Shown: piece by piece, positions 18,901-26,651 of the stretch
Layout: each line of letters opens with the position of its first letter
Position numbering within the stretch: position 1 is the stretch's first letter
Assembly (NCBI GenBank): GCA_947454485.1
Contig: CANGJJ010000006.1
Location: forward strand, 62,001 to 126,000
DNA length: 64,000 nt
DNA from: Beijerinckiaceae bacterium
GTDB lineage: Bacteria; Pseudomonadota; Alphaproteobacteria; Rhizobiales; Beijerinckiaceae
Direction of reading: 5' to 3'
Notes under the pieces: model-generated
Told to the model about the DNA's origin: nothing
The model's input: the letters and a program-made list of their open reading frames with translations, nothing else
The model's database searches: none
Translations under genes and position numbers: made by a program

Positions 18901-20498
18901 GCAGCACATTGAACGAAGAAGTGGTGCGCTTGGGCGAGACGGTCACAAATACGATTCAGGATCGCGCCTCGGCGATTGTCGATCATTTGGGCGAGAGGCA
19001 GGCCGAATTCGCAGAGAGCATCCAAGGCTCTATGGATGCGGCCCGCGACAATCTGCTGGGTGTCAGCGCGCAGGTGGAACAAGAGATCACCACCGCATTC
19101 GGCAATCTGGAGCGCACTGGCGGCGAGCTGCAAACCATGTTGGTGGCAGCCGACCAGACCTTCACCTCGATCGACAGCTCGCTGGTCGAAAGCGTTGCCA
19201 AATTGCAGACTGCGCTCGGCACGGTCTCGATGCAGGTCAACAATCTCAACCAGACGGCCAACAATACGCTGGGCGGCTTCGAAGCGGTCAGCGGCCAGGT
19301 GCGCGAGCACAATCTGGCGCTCGGCCAATCGATGGAAGATCTGGTGCGCACGCAGCAAGAGCTGGACGCCGCCTTCGAGGCGCGTCGCGCAGCCCTTTAC
19401 GAATTGCTCCACAGCCTCGACCAGAAGGCCGAAGATGTGGATGCGGTGATGAAGTCCTTCAATGCGCTGATCGAAGGCTCCTTCCACGACGCCGAGAACC
19501 GTGCACGCGATGTGGGCGCCCTGCTCGCGCGCGCCAGCGAAAATGTCGTTTCGACCATCGCCGAACAATTCGGTCAGGTGCGCGAAGAGACGGGCAAGGA
19601 GCGCGAACGCACGCTCATGGCCATGCGCGCGGCCTACGAACAGGCCTCAAACGACGTGCAGCAATATTTCGGCAGCTCGCTCGAAAAATTCCGCGCTTCC
19701 ACCGCCGAAATGCGTGGTATGGCGCAGGAGATCCAGCGCGAGATCAACGCTGCCCGCGAAGAAGTGCAGCGCGGTGCCGCCGAACTGCCGCGTGAGACGG
19801 CTGAACAAGCCGCCGCCATGCGTCGCGTTGTTGCCGAACAGATGAAGGCGCTCAATGAGCTGACCGAAGTGGTGCAGCGCTCCAACCGTGGCTATGACGT
19901 GGCTGACCCCGTCGGCGTCAGCGCGGCCGCCCCAGCTGCCCGCCGCGTCGAAAAGCCCCGCGCCCCGCGCGTTGAGCCCATCGCCCCGCCGGTTCTGGAA
20001 GAGCCCATCGCACCGGCTCCCGTGCCCCGTCCCCGCCCTGTCGTCCCGCCCCGTGCGCCTGCACCCGCAGCGCAGGCCGAGCGTGGCCCCGGCTGGCTGA
20101 GCGATCTTCTGGCCCGCGCCTCCAAGGACGAGGGTGAGGTTGCCGTGAAGGCACCGCCCCGCCAGGCGGCTGACGCCATCTCGCTCGATCTCGCCCGCCT
20201 TGTTGACCATGCAGGCGTGACTGATGCGTGGGAGCGTTACTATCGCAACGAGCGTGGCGCCTTCTCACGCCGCGTCTATACGCAGCAGGGTCAAGGCACA
20301 TTCGATGAGATGCGTCGCCGCTACGGTAGCGATGCGGATTTCCGCGACACGGTTGATCGCTATGCGCAGGAGTTCGAGCGTATCCTCGCCGATGTGGCGC
20401 GCGATGACCGCGATGGCTCACGCACACGCGGCTATCTCCTCTCCGATCAGGGCAAGGTCTATACGATCCTCGCTCATGCGGCAGGCCGCCTCGACTGA
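15921..20498 (+). CDS. Giant membrane-anchored coiled-coil protein, Growth Pole Ring (GPR)/RgsE-like
   Basis: A 1525-residue protein. Residues 1-100 are polar and low complexity. Two transmembrane helices lie at about 105-124 and 136-157. A coiled-coil rod runs from about 160 to 1330, then a Pro/Ala-rich linker (about 1335-1388) and a compact C-terminal domain (1389-1525, GPGWLSDLLARA to the end). Within the rod, residues 256-343 are eight 11-residue units and 358-734 are thirteen gap-free 29-residue units. This architecture matches GPR of Agrobacterium and RgsE of Sinorhizobium, which form a ring at the growing pole and are needed for unipolar growth. The rod is shorter than their roughly 2100 residues. 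The assignment rests on architecture, not alignment. A strong terminator follows the stop. Confidence 0.8.
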   Translation: MATTPQAQDPSESALSAIEDALNLTAAEGKDLASASDANRLPKVDDNKDLAPRPRSTLTPPEPANESARRKAEPDAIAPSSKPANDDRRSVGQILQALQYRPSSTPLVLAGLASASWLVLSALYVSGEAALATKAQMALYALGAFGPCVFFFISASLTRRVQEMRHTARSMSEVAIRLADPESFTTEQVMMLSQAIRRELASMGDGVERALARAGELEMLVHNEVSNLERSYSDNERRIRALIDELAAEREAIVGNADRVRQAVSQAQEAISRELAHAGGRIAEQVTEAGLQVSNSLGNHTEQITRQLRDSGSEILHAVGDQSQSIVQQLQSAGDTITESVRGFNHIFESSRLELNEAGQQLSQVLTERTTAFHDVVHQAREELDTAGQQLSGMLNDQTNAFSTVVHTAREDLTVTGEQLSNLLSERTEAFHTVVSHARDELMVAGQHLEATLDERTRTFAALSSDTQVALATTGDQIAQDIAERTNQAAEVLASSRDIVIGATTDVENAIAERVDHLRTVLESAQDTMAQSGDQLASTFSEKTESLRLAVETSQQSLVGASEVVAQAFAERVDELRSTIEQSQANVADAGDLVAAALASRAEEARNALLAQQAEFETAGEQLIVALVENMNGVRQALSESRGGFVEAGDEVAATIGARIDAVHAMLQDASRELTQSGEELARVLDQQTEVTKTTLGHSGADLIEISNRVTADLAMHVATSRQEIEAAHISLQEQLELHRSFVRETLDEHTSATGTHFAESTNDVLSAIAVHSERVAENLEVRVREFRTAVLSLGDALGDQIASQSERFSTDIGVGLSAIEETFSVHGEGLNTKFTERTQEIASQLGGLIERVESGLDSRSRSLSDSLANNALEVARSLGEGVNAINRALDPAAMDEALGQRLAETNTLLTEKIAALQVVLDEGAQTIGNSFEERQQSLAASVAKHGQEINETVELASQLVNETMGSRARELHEMLAATARSMTDTLDTVTQTSSTLNEEVVRLGETVTNTIQDRASAIVDHLGERQAEFAESIQGSMDAARDNLLGVSAQVEQEITTAFGNLERTGGELQTMLVAADQTFTSIDSSLVESVAKLQTALGTVSMQVNNLNQTANNTLGGFEAVSGQVREHNLALGQSMEDLVRTQQELDAAFEARRAALYELLHSLDQKAEDVDAVMKSFNALIEGSFHDAENRARDVGALLARASENVVSTIAEQFGQVREETGKERERTLMAMRAAYEQASNDVQQYFGSSLEKFRASTAEMRGMAQEIQREINAAREEVQRGAAELPRETAEQAAAMRRVVAEQMKALNELTEVVQRSNRGYDVADPVGVSAAAPAARRVEKPRAPRVEPIAPPVLEEPIAPAPVPRPRPVVPPRAPAPAAQAERGPGWLSDLLARASKDEGEVAVKAPPRQAADAISLDLARLVDHAGVTDAWERYYRNERGAFSRRVYTQQGQGTFDEMRRRYGSDADFRDTVDRYAQEFERILADVARDDRDGSRTRGYLLSDQGKVYTILAHAAGRLD
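16992..18122 (+). repeat. Thirteen in-frame 87-bp (29-residue) repeats in the coiled-coil gene
   Basis: From Ala358 each unit is exactly 29 residues and typically starts (A/S/T)G(D/E/Q)xL or a close variant, with ERT/ERV near position 11-13. First units: AGQQLSQVLTERTTAFHD.., AGQQLSGMLNDQTNAFST.., TGEQLSNLLSERTEAFHT... Each unit splits as 11+11+7, a hendecad-hendecad-heptad pattern for a long rod. DNA identity between units is limited, so these are old protein-level duplications. Confidence 0.85.
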
Positions 20499-20523
20499 GG
20501 CCTTTGCTGATCACTCTTCATCA

Positions 20524-20551
20524 AGGCGCGGCTTCGGCTGCGCCTTTTTTA
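20524..20551 (+). terminator. Strong terminator after the coiled-coil gene
   Basis: AAGGCGCGGC (20524-20533) pairs over 10 bp, with one G-U, with GCTGCGCCTT (20538-20547) around a TTCG tetraloop. A run of T to 20551 follows. It lies 25 bases after the stop and just before the 3' end of the convergent lipoprotein gene. Confidence 0.92.
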
Positions 20552-20556
20552 TGGGA

Positions 20557-21177
20557 TCAGAAACGGCGCGTAGTGAATGTGATGATCTGGTCCATGACGC
20601 TCTGCAAGGCCTGATCAAGGGCAAGAGGCGCTTGATCGGCAGAGGCTTGCGCTGGCACGGCGGCACTGAACACTTCGCCAGCGAGAATGCGCCCACTGGC
20701 CTCGTCAATCAGTTTGACCGCTATTTCAACCGCCGCCTCACCGCGCGCGACATCCATCTCAAAGCGGCGAATTTCACTGTTCAGCGCATAGCGCGCGACC
20801 AAGCGACTATTGGGGCGCCCCACAAAGGCAACAAGTTTGCGGTTCTCGAAGCTCTGCACCAAACGCGTCTGCACAAGTCGCGGCAGGGGCTCACGCCATT
20901 GCACATCTTTGAGTGTGGCAACGCCCTCGCCCAGCGGGCGCACAATGATGCGATCTGTATCAGCTGGCGCTGAGGCCACGGGCTCATAGATAATGAGCTG
21001 GCCGCGCGGCGCACGCACAGCCTGCCCCTGCGGTAGTGCTGTCAGATCATAGGTTTGCGATGGCCCTGCCCCGCAGCCAGCCAAAGGCAATGCAACGGCC
21101 AGCGCAATCACGCGCAGGCACGAGGCAAAGCTGCAGCTTGGCAACACAGGCACAACAAGGTGCACAAGGGGCTCCAT
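20557..21177 (-). CDS. ABC-type transport auxiliary lipoprotein (PqiC/Mla-associated family)
   Basis: A 206-residue lipoprotein. The hydrophobic signal ends in a lipobox LAGC (ALPLAGCGAG), and the mature domain has features of the YmbA/PqiC auxiliary lipoprotein family (TYDLTALP, then DRIIVRPLGEG and ALNSEIRRFEMD). Such proteins cooperate with MCE-type lipid transporters at the outer membrane. It is divergent from mlaE-mlaF-mlaD rather than at their 3' end. The start is uncertain: ATG 21177 lacks a good ribosome site, ATG 21204 is an in-frame alternative, and a GTG nearer the lipobox is possible. Confidence 0.8.
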   Translation of the reverse strand: MEPLVHLVVPVLPSCSFASCLRVIALAVALPLAGCGAGPSQTYDLTALPQGQAVRAPRGQLIIYEPVASAPADTDRIIVRPLGEGVATLKDVQWREPLPRLVQTRLVQSFENRKLVAFVGRPNSRLVARYALNSEIRRFEMDVARGEAAVEIAVKLIDEASGRILAGEVFSAAVPAQASADQAPLALDQALQSVMDQIITFTTRRF

Positions 21178-21301
21178 TCGAATCGCAATATACAGCGCGA
21201 TCATTGCACGACTATGTGAACAACAGCGCCCTTCGTCATGCAAGACGCCACAATGGAGGGTGTAAACTGCATCACGATTCGGTGTGTCCTCTTGAGGCTC
21301 C

Positions 21302-22432
21302 ATGATGATCGAACCCAGCTTCACGCAAGGCACAACAGCGCAGGCGCTGCGCTTTGGGCTGGGCGGTTGCTGGGTGATCAGCGCGCCCGCCCTTGAAGCG
21401 ACAGCGACACAATTGGAGGCTGCCGCCCGCAACGCCCAACATATCGAGATTGATCTTGGCGAGATCATCGCACTCGACACGGCCGGTGCCTGGCTGATTG
21501 ACCGTATGCGCTGCGCCATCAAAGCCCACGGCGGCGATGTGCGCTTGGTGGGCGCGCGCAGGGAACATGACATTCTGCTCGGCGCTGCCCATTACCGCCC
21601 CTTTGACGTCAAGCCTCCCGTGCAAGGCTCGTTATTGGTGGAGCGGCTGGCGGATGTGGGTGAGACGGTGGCGGATGCGGGACGCGATCTTTATCGCGGT
21701 GTCTCATTCTTGGGCGAAGTGATGAGCGCGCTTGTGCGCCTCATTCTCAACCCGGCACGGATGCGCAGCACATCTGTTGTCTATCATATCGACAGTTTTG
21801 CTCTGCGCGGCTTGCCGATCATCGCGCTCATCAATTTTTTGGTGGGCTGTATTGTCGCCCAGCAAGGCATTTTTCAATTGCAGCGCTTTGGGGCTGCAAC
21901 CTTTGCGGTCGATCTCATCGGCATTCTGGTTCTGCGCGAACTCGCCGTGCTCCTCAGCTCCATCATGGTTGCGGGGCGTTCAGGCTCAGCCATCACCGCT
22001 GAATTGGGCTCCATGAAAATGCGCGAAGAGATTGGTGCTCTGCGCGTCATGGGTCTCGACCCGATTGAAGTCCTCGTCGTGCCGCGCCTGCTCGCCCTGC
22101 TCGTTGCCTTGCCTCTGTTGACCTTTGTCGCCGACATGGCAGCCATTTTGGGCGGCATGGTCGTCTCGATCACCTATGGCGACTTCAGCATGGATGTGTT
22201 TTTTGATCGCCTGCAAAATGCGATCAAGCTCAACACATTCCTCGTCGGCCTCATCAAAGCCCCCTTCATGGCGCTGGTGATCGCGATGATCTCAGCCATG
22301 GAGGGATTGGCAGTGAAAGGCTCGGCTGAATCTTTGGGCCGCTGCGTGACGGCCTCTGTCGTCAAATCCATCTTCATGGTGATTGTGGTCGATGGACTCT
22401 TCGCCATGTTCTTTGCAGCGATTCAATATTGA
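21302..22432 (+). CDS. mlaE: MlaE-type lipid ABC transporter permease with N-terminal STAS domain
   Basis: A 376-residue inner-membrane permease of the MlaFEDB class, which moves phospholipid between inner and outer membranes. Residues about 10-100 form a STAS domain (IEIDLGEIIALDTAGAWLID), the role played by separate MlaB in E. coli. The permease core (about 150-376) has ALRGLPIIALINFLVG, VAGRSGSAITAELGSMKM and EEIGALRVMGLDPIEVLVVP, the MlaE coupling region. It starts at ATG 21302; a second ATG follows directly. The stop overlaps the start of mlaF. Confidence 0.93.
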   Translation: MMIEPSFTQGTTAQALRFGLGGCWVISAPALEATATQLEAAARNAQHIEIDLGEIIALDTAGAWLIDRMRCAIKAHGGDVRLVGARREHDILLGAAHYRPFDVKPPVQGSLLVERLADVGETVADAGRDLYRGVSFLGEVMSALVRLILNPARMRSTSVVYHIDSFALRGLPIIALINFLVGCIVAQQGIFQLQRFGAATFAVDLIGILVLRELAVLLSSIMVAGRSGSAITAELGSMKMREEIGALRVMGLDPIEVLVVPRLLALLVALPLLTFVADMAAILGGMVVSITYGDFSMDVFFDRLQNAIKLNTFLVGLIKAPFMALVIAMISAMEGLAVKGSAESLGRCVTASVVKSIFMVIVVDGLFAMFFAAIQY

Positions 22433-23238
22433 TGAGCGCGCATAGCCCCCTCCCCTCACATGAGCTTGCAATCCGTGTGCGCGCGCTGCAGGTCGGCTTT
22501 GGCACGCGCCTCGTCCTCAACAATCTCGAACTTGATGTGCGACGCGGCGAAGTGCTGGGCTTTGTGGGCGGCTCTGGCACTGGCAAATCGGTTTTGGCGC
22601 GCACCATTCTGGGCCTTGTGCAAAAACGCGCTGGCCGCGTTGAAGTCTTCGGTGAGGATCTCGACCAATTGAGCAAAGAGGGCCACCGCGCGATGGAGAG
22701 GCGCTGGGGCGTTTTGTTTCAGCATGGCGCTTTATTCTCTGGCCTCACCGTGCTGCAAAATGTGCAAGTGCCGATGCGCGAATATCTCTCGCTCTCCCCC
22801 ATCCTCATGGATGAATTGGCGCGGCTCAAGATCGCTCTTGTCGGGCTGAAGCCAGAGGCGGCGGATAAATATCCATCCGAACTCTCAGGCGGCATGATCA
22901 AACGTGCCGCCCTTGCCCGCGCCCTCGCGCTGGATCCTGAACTTGTCTTTCTTGACGAGCCAACCTCCGGCCTTGATCCAATCAGCGCGGCTGAGTTTGA
23001 TGAGCTGATCAAAACACTGCAGCAGACTTTGGGCCTCACGGTCTTCATGGTGACGCATGATCTTGATAGCCTCTATTCTGTCTGCGACCGTGTCGCCGCT
23101 CTGGCTGATGGCAAAGTCATTGCCACTGGCACGATTGAACAGATGCTCGCAGCCGAACATCCTTGGCTGCGCACTTATTTCCACGGCACACGCGCCAGCC
23201 GATTAACGCTGGCGCGCGCGCAGTCCACCGGAGCCTGA
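22432..23238 (+). CDS. mlaF: MlaF-type ABC transporter ATPase
   Basis: A 268-residue cytoplasmic ATPase. Walker A is GGSGTGKSV, the signature is LSGGMIKRAALARA (the MlaF/TtgG variant), Walker B is LVFLDEPTSGLDP and the switch His is in VTHDLDS. It powers MCE-linked lipid transport with MlaE and MlaD. The ATG at 22432 shares a base with the mlaE TGA; a TTG one codon earlier is less likely. The mlaD gene starts 4 bases after the stop. Confidence 0.95.
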   Translation: MSAHSPLPSHELAIRVRALQVGFGTRLVLNNLELDVRRGEVLGFVGGSGTGKSVLARTILGLVQKRAGRVEVFGEDLDQLSKEGHRAMERRWGVLFQHGALFSGLTVLQNVQVPMREYLSLSPILMDELARLKIALVGLKPEAADKYPSELSGGMIKRAALARALALDPELVFLDEPTSGLDPISAAEFDELIKTLQQTLGLTVFMVTHDLDSLYSVCDRVAALADGKVIATGTIEQMLAAEHPWLRTYFHGTRASRLTLARAQSTGA

Positions 23239-23242
23239 TGAG

Positions 23243-24250
23243 ATGGAAACCAGAGCCAATTACGCCCTCATCGGTGTCTTTACGCTGAGCGTTCTAGCGG
23301 CCGCCTTTGGCTTTGTCTTTTGGTTCTCGGGTGGCGACAAGACAGCCAATGCCAAAAGCTTCCGCATTGTCTTCTCAAGCTCTGTCTCTGGCCTCTCGCG
23401 CGGCGGCGCAGTCTCCTTCAATGGCCTGCGCGTGGGCGAAGTGACCAAGATTGAGCTGGGGGACAATCCCTCCACCGTCTTTGCGATGATTGAGATTGAT
23501 CAGCGCACGCCGGTGAAGGCTGACACGCGCGCACGGCTCGAGTTTCAGGGCCTGACCGGTGTCGCCTCTGTGGCACTGATCGGCGGCAGTGTCGATGCGC
23601 CTGATTACCACGGCACACGCCAAGCCCCCGCGCAAATCTTGGCTGAGCGATCCGACTTTCAAAACATCGTCGACACGCTGCAAAATCTCTCGGTGAAACT
23701 CGATTCCATGCTCGACAAGGCCGACAAGCTCGTGGGCGAAAATGCGGGCTCCATTTCGAGCACGGTCAAAAATATCGAAACCTTCTCCAAAGCGCTTGCA
23801 GATAATTCTGGCAGCGTGAATGAATTCGTCGCGGCCATGGGCGATGTCAGCAAATCGCTGAAACCCTTTTTGGAAACGCTCGACCGCAACAGTGGCAATG
23901 TCGATGCCATTATGAAAGATACGCGCGAATTGACCGCAAGGCTCAATGCAGCTGCTGGCAAGATCGACGGATTGATGGGTGCAGGCGGCGGGCCGGGCAT
24001 GCTCGATGAGATTAGCGATGCTGCAAAATCCATGCGCACTCTTGCCGACAATCTTGATCAACGCACACGGGACATTGCCAATGGCGTGAAGCAATTCACT
24101 GGCCCGGGCTTGCGCAGCTATGAAGCTCTTGCAGCAGATGGTCGGCGCACATTGGAAGAGATCAATCGCACACTGCGTTCCTTTGAGCGCAATCCGCAGC
24201 AATTGATCTTTGGGGCCAAGCCACAGGTACCTGAGTTCAGCCAAAGGTAG
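23243..24250 (+). CDS. mlaD: MlaD-type MCE-domain protein
   Basis: A 335-residue periplasmic protein anchored by one N-terminal helix (residues 8-28, ALIGVFTLSVLAAAFGFVFW). The MCE domain spans about 38-115 (FSSSVSGLSRGGAVSFNGLRVGEV region, VSFNGLRVGEV being the hallmark). A long helical tail follows, with repeated NxGSV/NxGN elements. MCE domains form hexameric rings with a lipid channel. It is longer than E. coli MlaD (183) but normal for alphaproteobacteria. It ends the three-gene operon; a terminator lies 126 bases downstream. Confidence 0.94.
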   Translation: METRANYALIGVFTLSVLAAAFGFVFWFSGGDKTANAKSFRIVFSSSVSGLSRGGAVSFNGLRVGEVTKIELGDNPSTVFAMIEIDQRTPVKADTRARLEFQGLTGVASVALIGGSVDAPDYHGTRQAPAQILAERSDFQNIVDTLQNLSVKLDSMLDKADKLVGENAGSISSTVKNIETFSKALADNSGSVNEFVAAMGDVSKSLKPFLETLDRNSGNVDAIMKDTRELTARLNAAAGKIDGLMGAGGGPGMLDEISDAAKSMRTLADNLDQRTRDIANGVKQFTGPGLRSYEALAADGRRTLEEINRTLRSFERNPQQLIFGAKPQVPEFSQR

Positions 24251-24523
24251 GAAAAGACTTCAGCCGCAGTTGATCTGGATCATATCGGCTAAGCTGGTCA
24301 GCCTATACTAAGAATAAGACTCGACTGCGAGTTAGCCTGAGTTCGCATCCCTCCCGCGATCATCAGGCCAACCTTCAACCGCCCCTGTGGCTTAGCCCGG
24401 GGCGGTTTTTTTGCGCGTCAACGCTGCTTGGCCTTTCATGAATTGTTGCAGATCAAAGGCGGGATCAATCCTTTGGTCTCTACTATTTTTGGGCGGGGGC
24501 TTTGTGAGTGTGAGGAGACAGCT
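24251..24523. other. mlaD-hsp20 intergenic region
   Basis: The 273 bases contain the mlaD terminator (24377-24412) and then the leader of the small heat-shock gene. I looked for a ROSE-type RNA thermometer just before the ATG and did not find its conserved core. TGAGGAG at 24511-24517 is the ribosome site of the next gene. Confidence 0.6.
24377..24412 (+). terminator. Terminator downstream of the mla operon
   Basis: AACCGCCCC (24377-24385) pairs with GGGGCGGTT (24399-24407) over 9 bp with a 13-base loop. A run of seven T (24406-24412) follows. Confidence 0.92.
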
Positions 24524-25030
24524 ATGCGACTTCCCAGCCTCTGGTCCGGCCGTGACATGTTGGACCCATTCCGCGCCATGCAACGCGACATCGACAGCCT
24601 CTTCAGCGATTATTCGAAAGACTGGACCAAGGGCATGCGCATGCCTGCCATCAATGTCGGTGAAAGCGATGGCGAGATCGACATTACAGCTGAGCTACCG
24701 GGTGTGGACCAGAAAGACATCAAGCTGAATATTGAGGGCAACCGCCTGACCATCTCGGGCGAGAAGCGCGAAGAGAGCAAGAAGGATGAAAAAGACTGGC
24801 ATGTGGTCGAGCGCAGCTATGGCTCGTTTCATCGTGCTGTTGCCCTGCCCTTCGAGCCAGCCAGCGATGCTGTTGAGGCGCATTTCAACAATGGCGTACT
24901 TCATTTGCGGGTGAAGAAACCTGCCATTGCCAAGTCGCAGCAAAAGACGATCGAGATTAAACCGGGAGCGCCAGAACAGCCCAAGCCCGAGGCCAAGGTC
25001 GAAACAAGCGCACAGAGCAAAGCGAGCTGA
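24524..25030 (+). CDS. Hsp20/alpha-crystallin small heat-shock protein
   Basis: A 168-residue ATP-independent chaperone. The alpha-crystallin domain runs from about residue 44 (MPAINVGESDGEIDITAELP) through LTISGEKREE to the GVLHLRVKKP motif. The C terminus is extended by a Pro/Lys/Glu-rich tail. The ATG at 24524 (MRLPSLWSGRDMLDPFRAMQ) is set by TGAGGAG 7 bases upstream; the frame extends further 5' but without family similarity. The stop directly abuts the stop of the convergent regulator gene. Confidence 0.94.
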   Translation: MRLPSLWSGRDMLDPFRAMQRDIDSLFSDYSKDWTKGMRMPAINVGESDGEIDITAELPGVDQKDIKLNIEGNRLTISGEKREESKKDEKDWHVVERSYGSFHRAVALPFEPASDAVEAHFNNGVLHLRVKKPAIAKSQQKTIEIKPGAPEQPKPEAKVETSAQSKAS

Positions 25031-25648
25031 TTACTCCATCACCGCCGCGCGCAAGATGCACACCATGGTTGCGCGCGCCGGTTCTTTGGAGAGATTGCGA
25101 ATGACATGGGGGCGGTCGCAGCGATAGCGCAAAGTCTCGCCTGCTTTGGCCGCCTCTTTCACACCCGCGACCTCAACCTCAAGCTCGCCTTCGAGCACCG
25201 ACAGACATTCAACCGAGCCATGCTGATGCGGCTCTGAGGCCAGAACGCCGCCCGGCTCCGCGCTGAACATATACCACTGCAGCCATTCAACGGTCTTGAT
25301 CCAGCCGATGATGGCCAGATGGCATTTGCCATCTTCTGACACGAGGATCGGCGTTTCGTTCTTCGATGATTTTTGAATGAAGGGCTCGTCATCCGAGCCT
25401 TGCAACACACGGTCGATGGACACGTCCAAAGCCTGCGCCAAACGCCAGATGGTCGAGAGCGTGGGATTGGTCTCGTTGCGCTCGATCTGGCTGATGATGG
25501 ATTTGGCGACGCCCGACTGGTCCGACAGTTCCGACAGGGACATGCTATGCGCCTTGCGCAGCCGCATCACCGCGCGGCCCAACTGACCCGACAGGGCCTG
25601 CGCCCCCGCTTCCAGAGCCTTCGCCTTGTCCTTGCCCTCGACGCCCAT
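25031..25648 (-). CDS. XRE-family regulator with C-terminal cupin domain
   Basis: A 205-residue DNA-binding protein. The helix-turn-helix is at about residues 25-80 (LGRAVMRLRKAHSMSLSELS, then GVAKSIISQIERNETNPTLS). A cupin sensor domain follows at about 125-195 (PHQHGSVECLSVLEGELEVEV and YRCDRPHVIRNL). This PuuR/SutR-like architecture usually senses a small metabolite and represses a nearby catabolic or transport gene. The most likely targets are the upstream, same-strand EamA/SDR genes or itself; the sequence does not show which. Confidence 0.92.
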   Translation of the reverse strand: MGVEGKDKAKALEAGAQALSGQLGRAVMRLRKAHSMSLSELSDQSGVAKSIISQIERNETNPTLSTIWRLAQALDVSIDRVLQGSDDEPFIQKSSKNETPILVSEDGKCHLAIIGWIKTVEWLQWYMFSAEPGGVLASEPHQHGSVECLSVLEGELEVEVAGVKEAAKAGETLRYRCDRPHVIRNLSKEPARATMVCILRAAVME

Positions 25649-25720
25649 CGGTTGAATGCCCCTGCTGCACCGCCTCGTTCTTTTTATAGAACGAAATCGG
25701 CCTGTTTAACAGGGGGCGGA

Positions 25721-26647
25721 TTAGCGCAGGCGGCGGGCGCGCTCGCCCACAATCACCAAAATACCAGCCGCCGTGACGATGGAGGCGCCCAGCAGCACGG
25801 TCGGGGTCGGGAATTCACCCAAAAACAGAACACTCAGCACCAGCACCCAGATCATGGATGTGTAATCGAAACAGGCGATGATGGACGCATCGGCCAGAAC
25901 GAAGCTGCGCGTCATCAAGATCTGCCCGACACCGCCCAGAATACCCGCGCCAATCAGCGGCCACCAATGATGGGGCTGCGGCCAGACCCAAGCCAATGAC
26001 TGCACTGAAGAGGCAGCAGGCCAGGACGAGGGCCAGAGCGCGCCCAACAACATCAGCAGCACACCAATGCCGCTGGCAGTGAGCTGAAAATAAAAGATCA
26101 CCGCGCCCATATGTTCGGTCTGCACAAGGCGGCGCGTTTGCACCATGGCGAGCGCCAGACAAAAGGCACCCGTCAGCGCCATGAGCGCACCAATCGCCCC
26201 GCGCGACATGCCTTGCTGAAAACCACCGCCCAAATGTTCCGACAGCATCAGCAAGACGCCACCAAAACCAATGGCCACACCAAACCACCGCGCAGGCCCA
26301 ACGCGCTCACCGAGCCAAAGTGCGGCCAGAACGACAATGATGAGAGGGCCTGCATAGCCAACTGCCGTCACATCAGCGAGTGGCAGGAACGAGTAAGCCG
26401 CAAACATCAGCACCATATTGCTGGTGCCGGAGATAGCGCGCAGAAAATGCCCACCCGGTCGCTTGGTATAGAGCGCATAACGAAGCTCGCCGCGCCACGC
26501 GAGCCATGCGCCCAAAACAAAGAGCGCAAAGAAGGACCGAAAGAAAACCAGCTCGCCCACCGGATATTCATTGAACGCCTTCACCACCGCCATCATGCAA
26601 GCGAAGGCGAGTGTGGAGGCGACCTTATAGGCGATCCCTGCAAGCAT
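25721..26647 (-). CDS. EamA/DMT-superfamily transporter
   Basis: A 308-residue inner-membrane protein with ten predicted helices in two EamA repeats, exporting or importing metabolites. The first repeat begins AGIAYKVASTLAFACMMAVV and includes ELVFFRSFFALF; the second includes GGVGQILMTRSFVLADASII. ATG 26647 lies 4 bases past the stop of the upstream SDR gene. A TTG at 26683 would overlap that gene and is rejected. Substrate is unknown. It is the last gene of the leftward chrA-rhodanese-SDR-EamA run. Confidence 0.88.
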   Translation of the reverse strand: MLAGIAYKVASTLAFACMMAVVKAFNEYPVGELVFFRSFFALFVLGAWLAWRGELRYALYTKRPGGHFLRAISGTSNMVLMFAAYSFLPLADVTAVGYAGPLIIVVLAALWLGERVGPARWFGVAIGFGGVLLMLSEHLGGGFQQGMSRGAIGALMALTGAFCLALAMVQTRRLVQTEHMGAVIFYFQLTASGIGVLLMLLGALWPSSWPAASSVQSLAWVWPQPHHWWPLIGAGILGGVGQILMTRSFVLADASIIACFDYTSMIWVLVLSVLFLGEFPTPTVLLGASIVTAAGILVIVGERARRLR

Positions 26648-26651
26648 CAGG

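Noticed and set aside
24413-24523. ROSE-type RNA thermometer before hsp20
   Set aside because: The ribosome site TGAGGAG is present, but I could not find the conserved pairing core of ROSE elements next to it.
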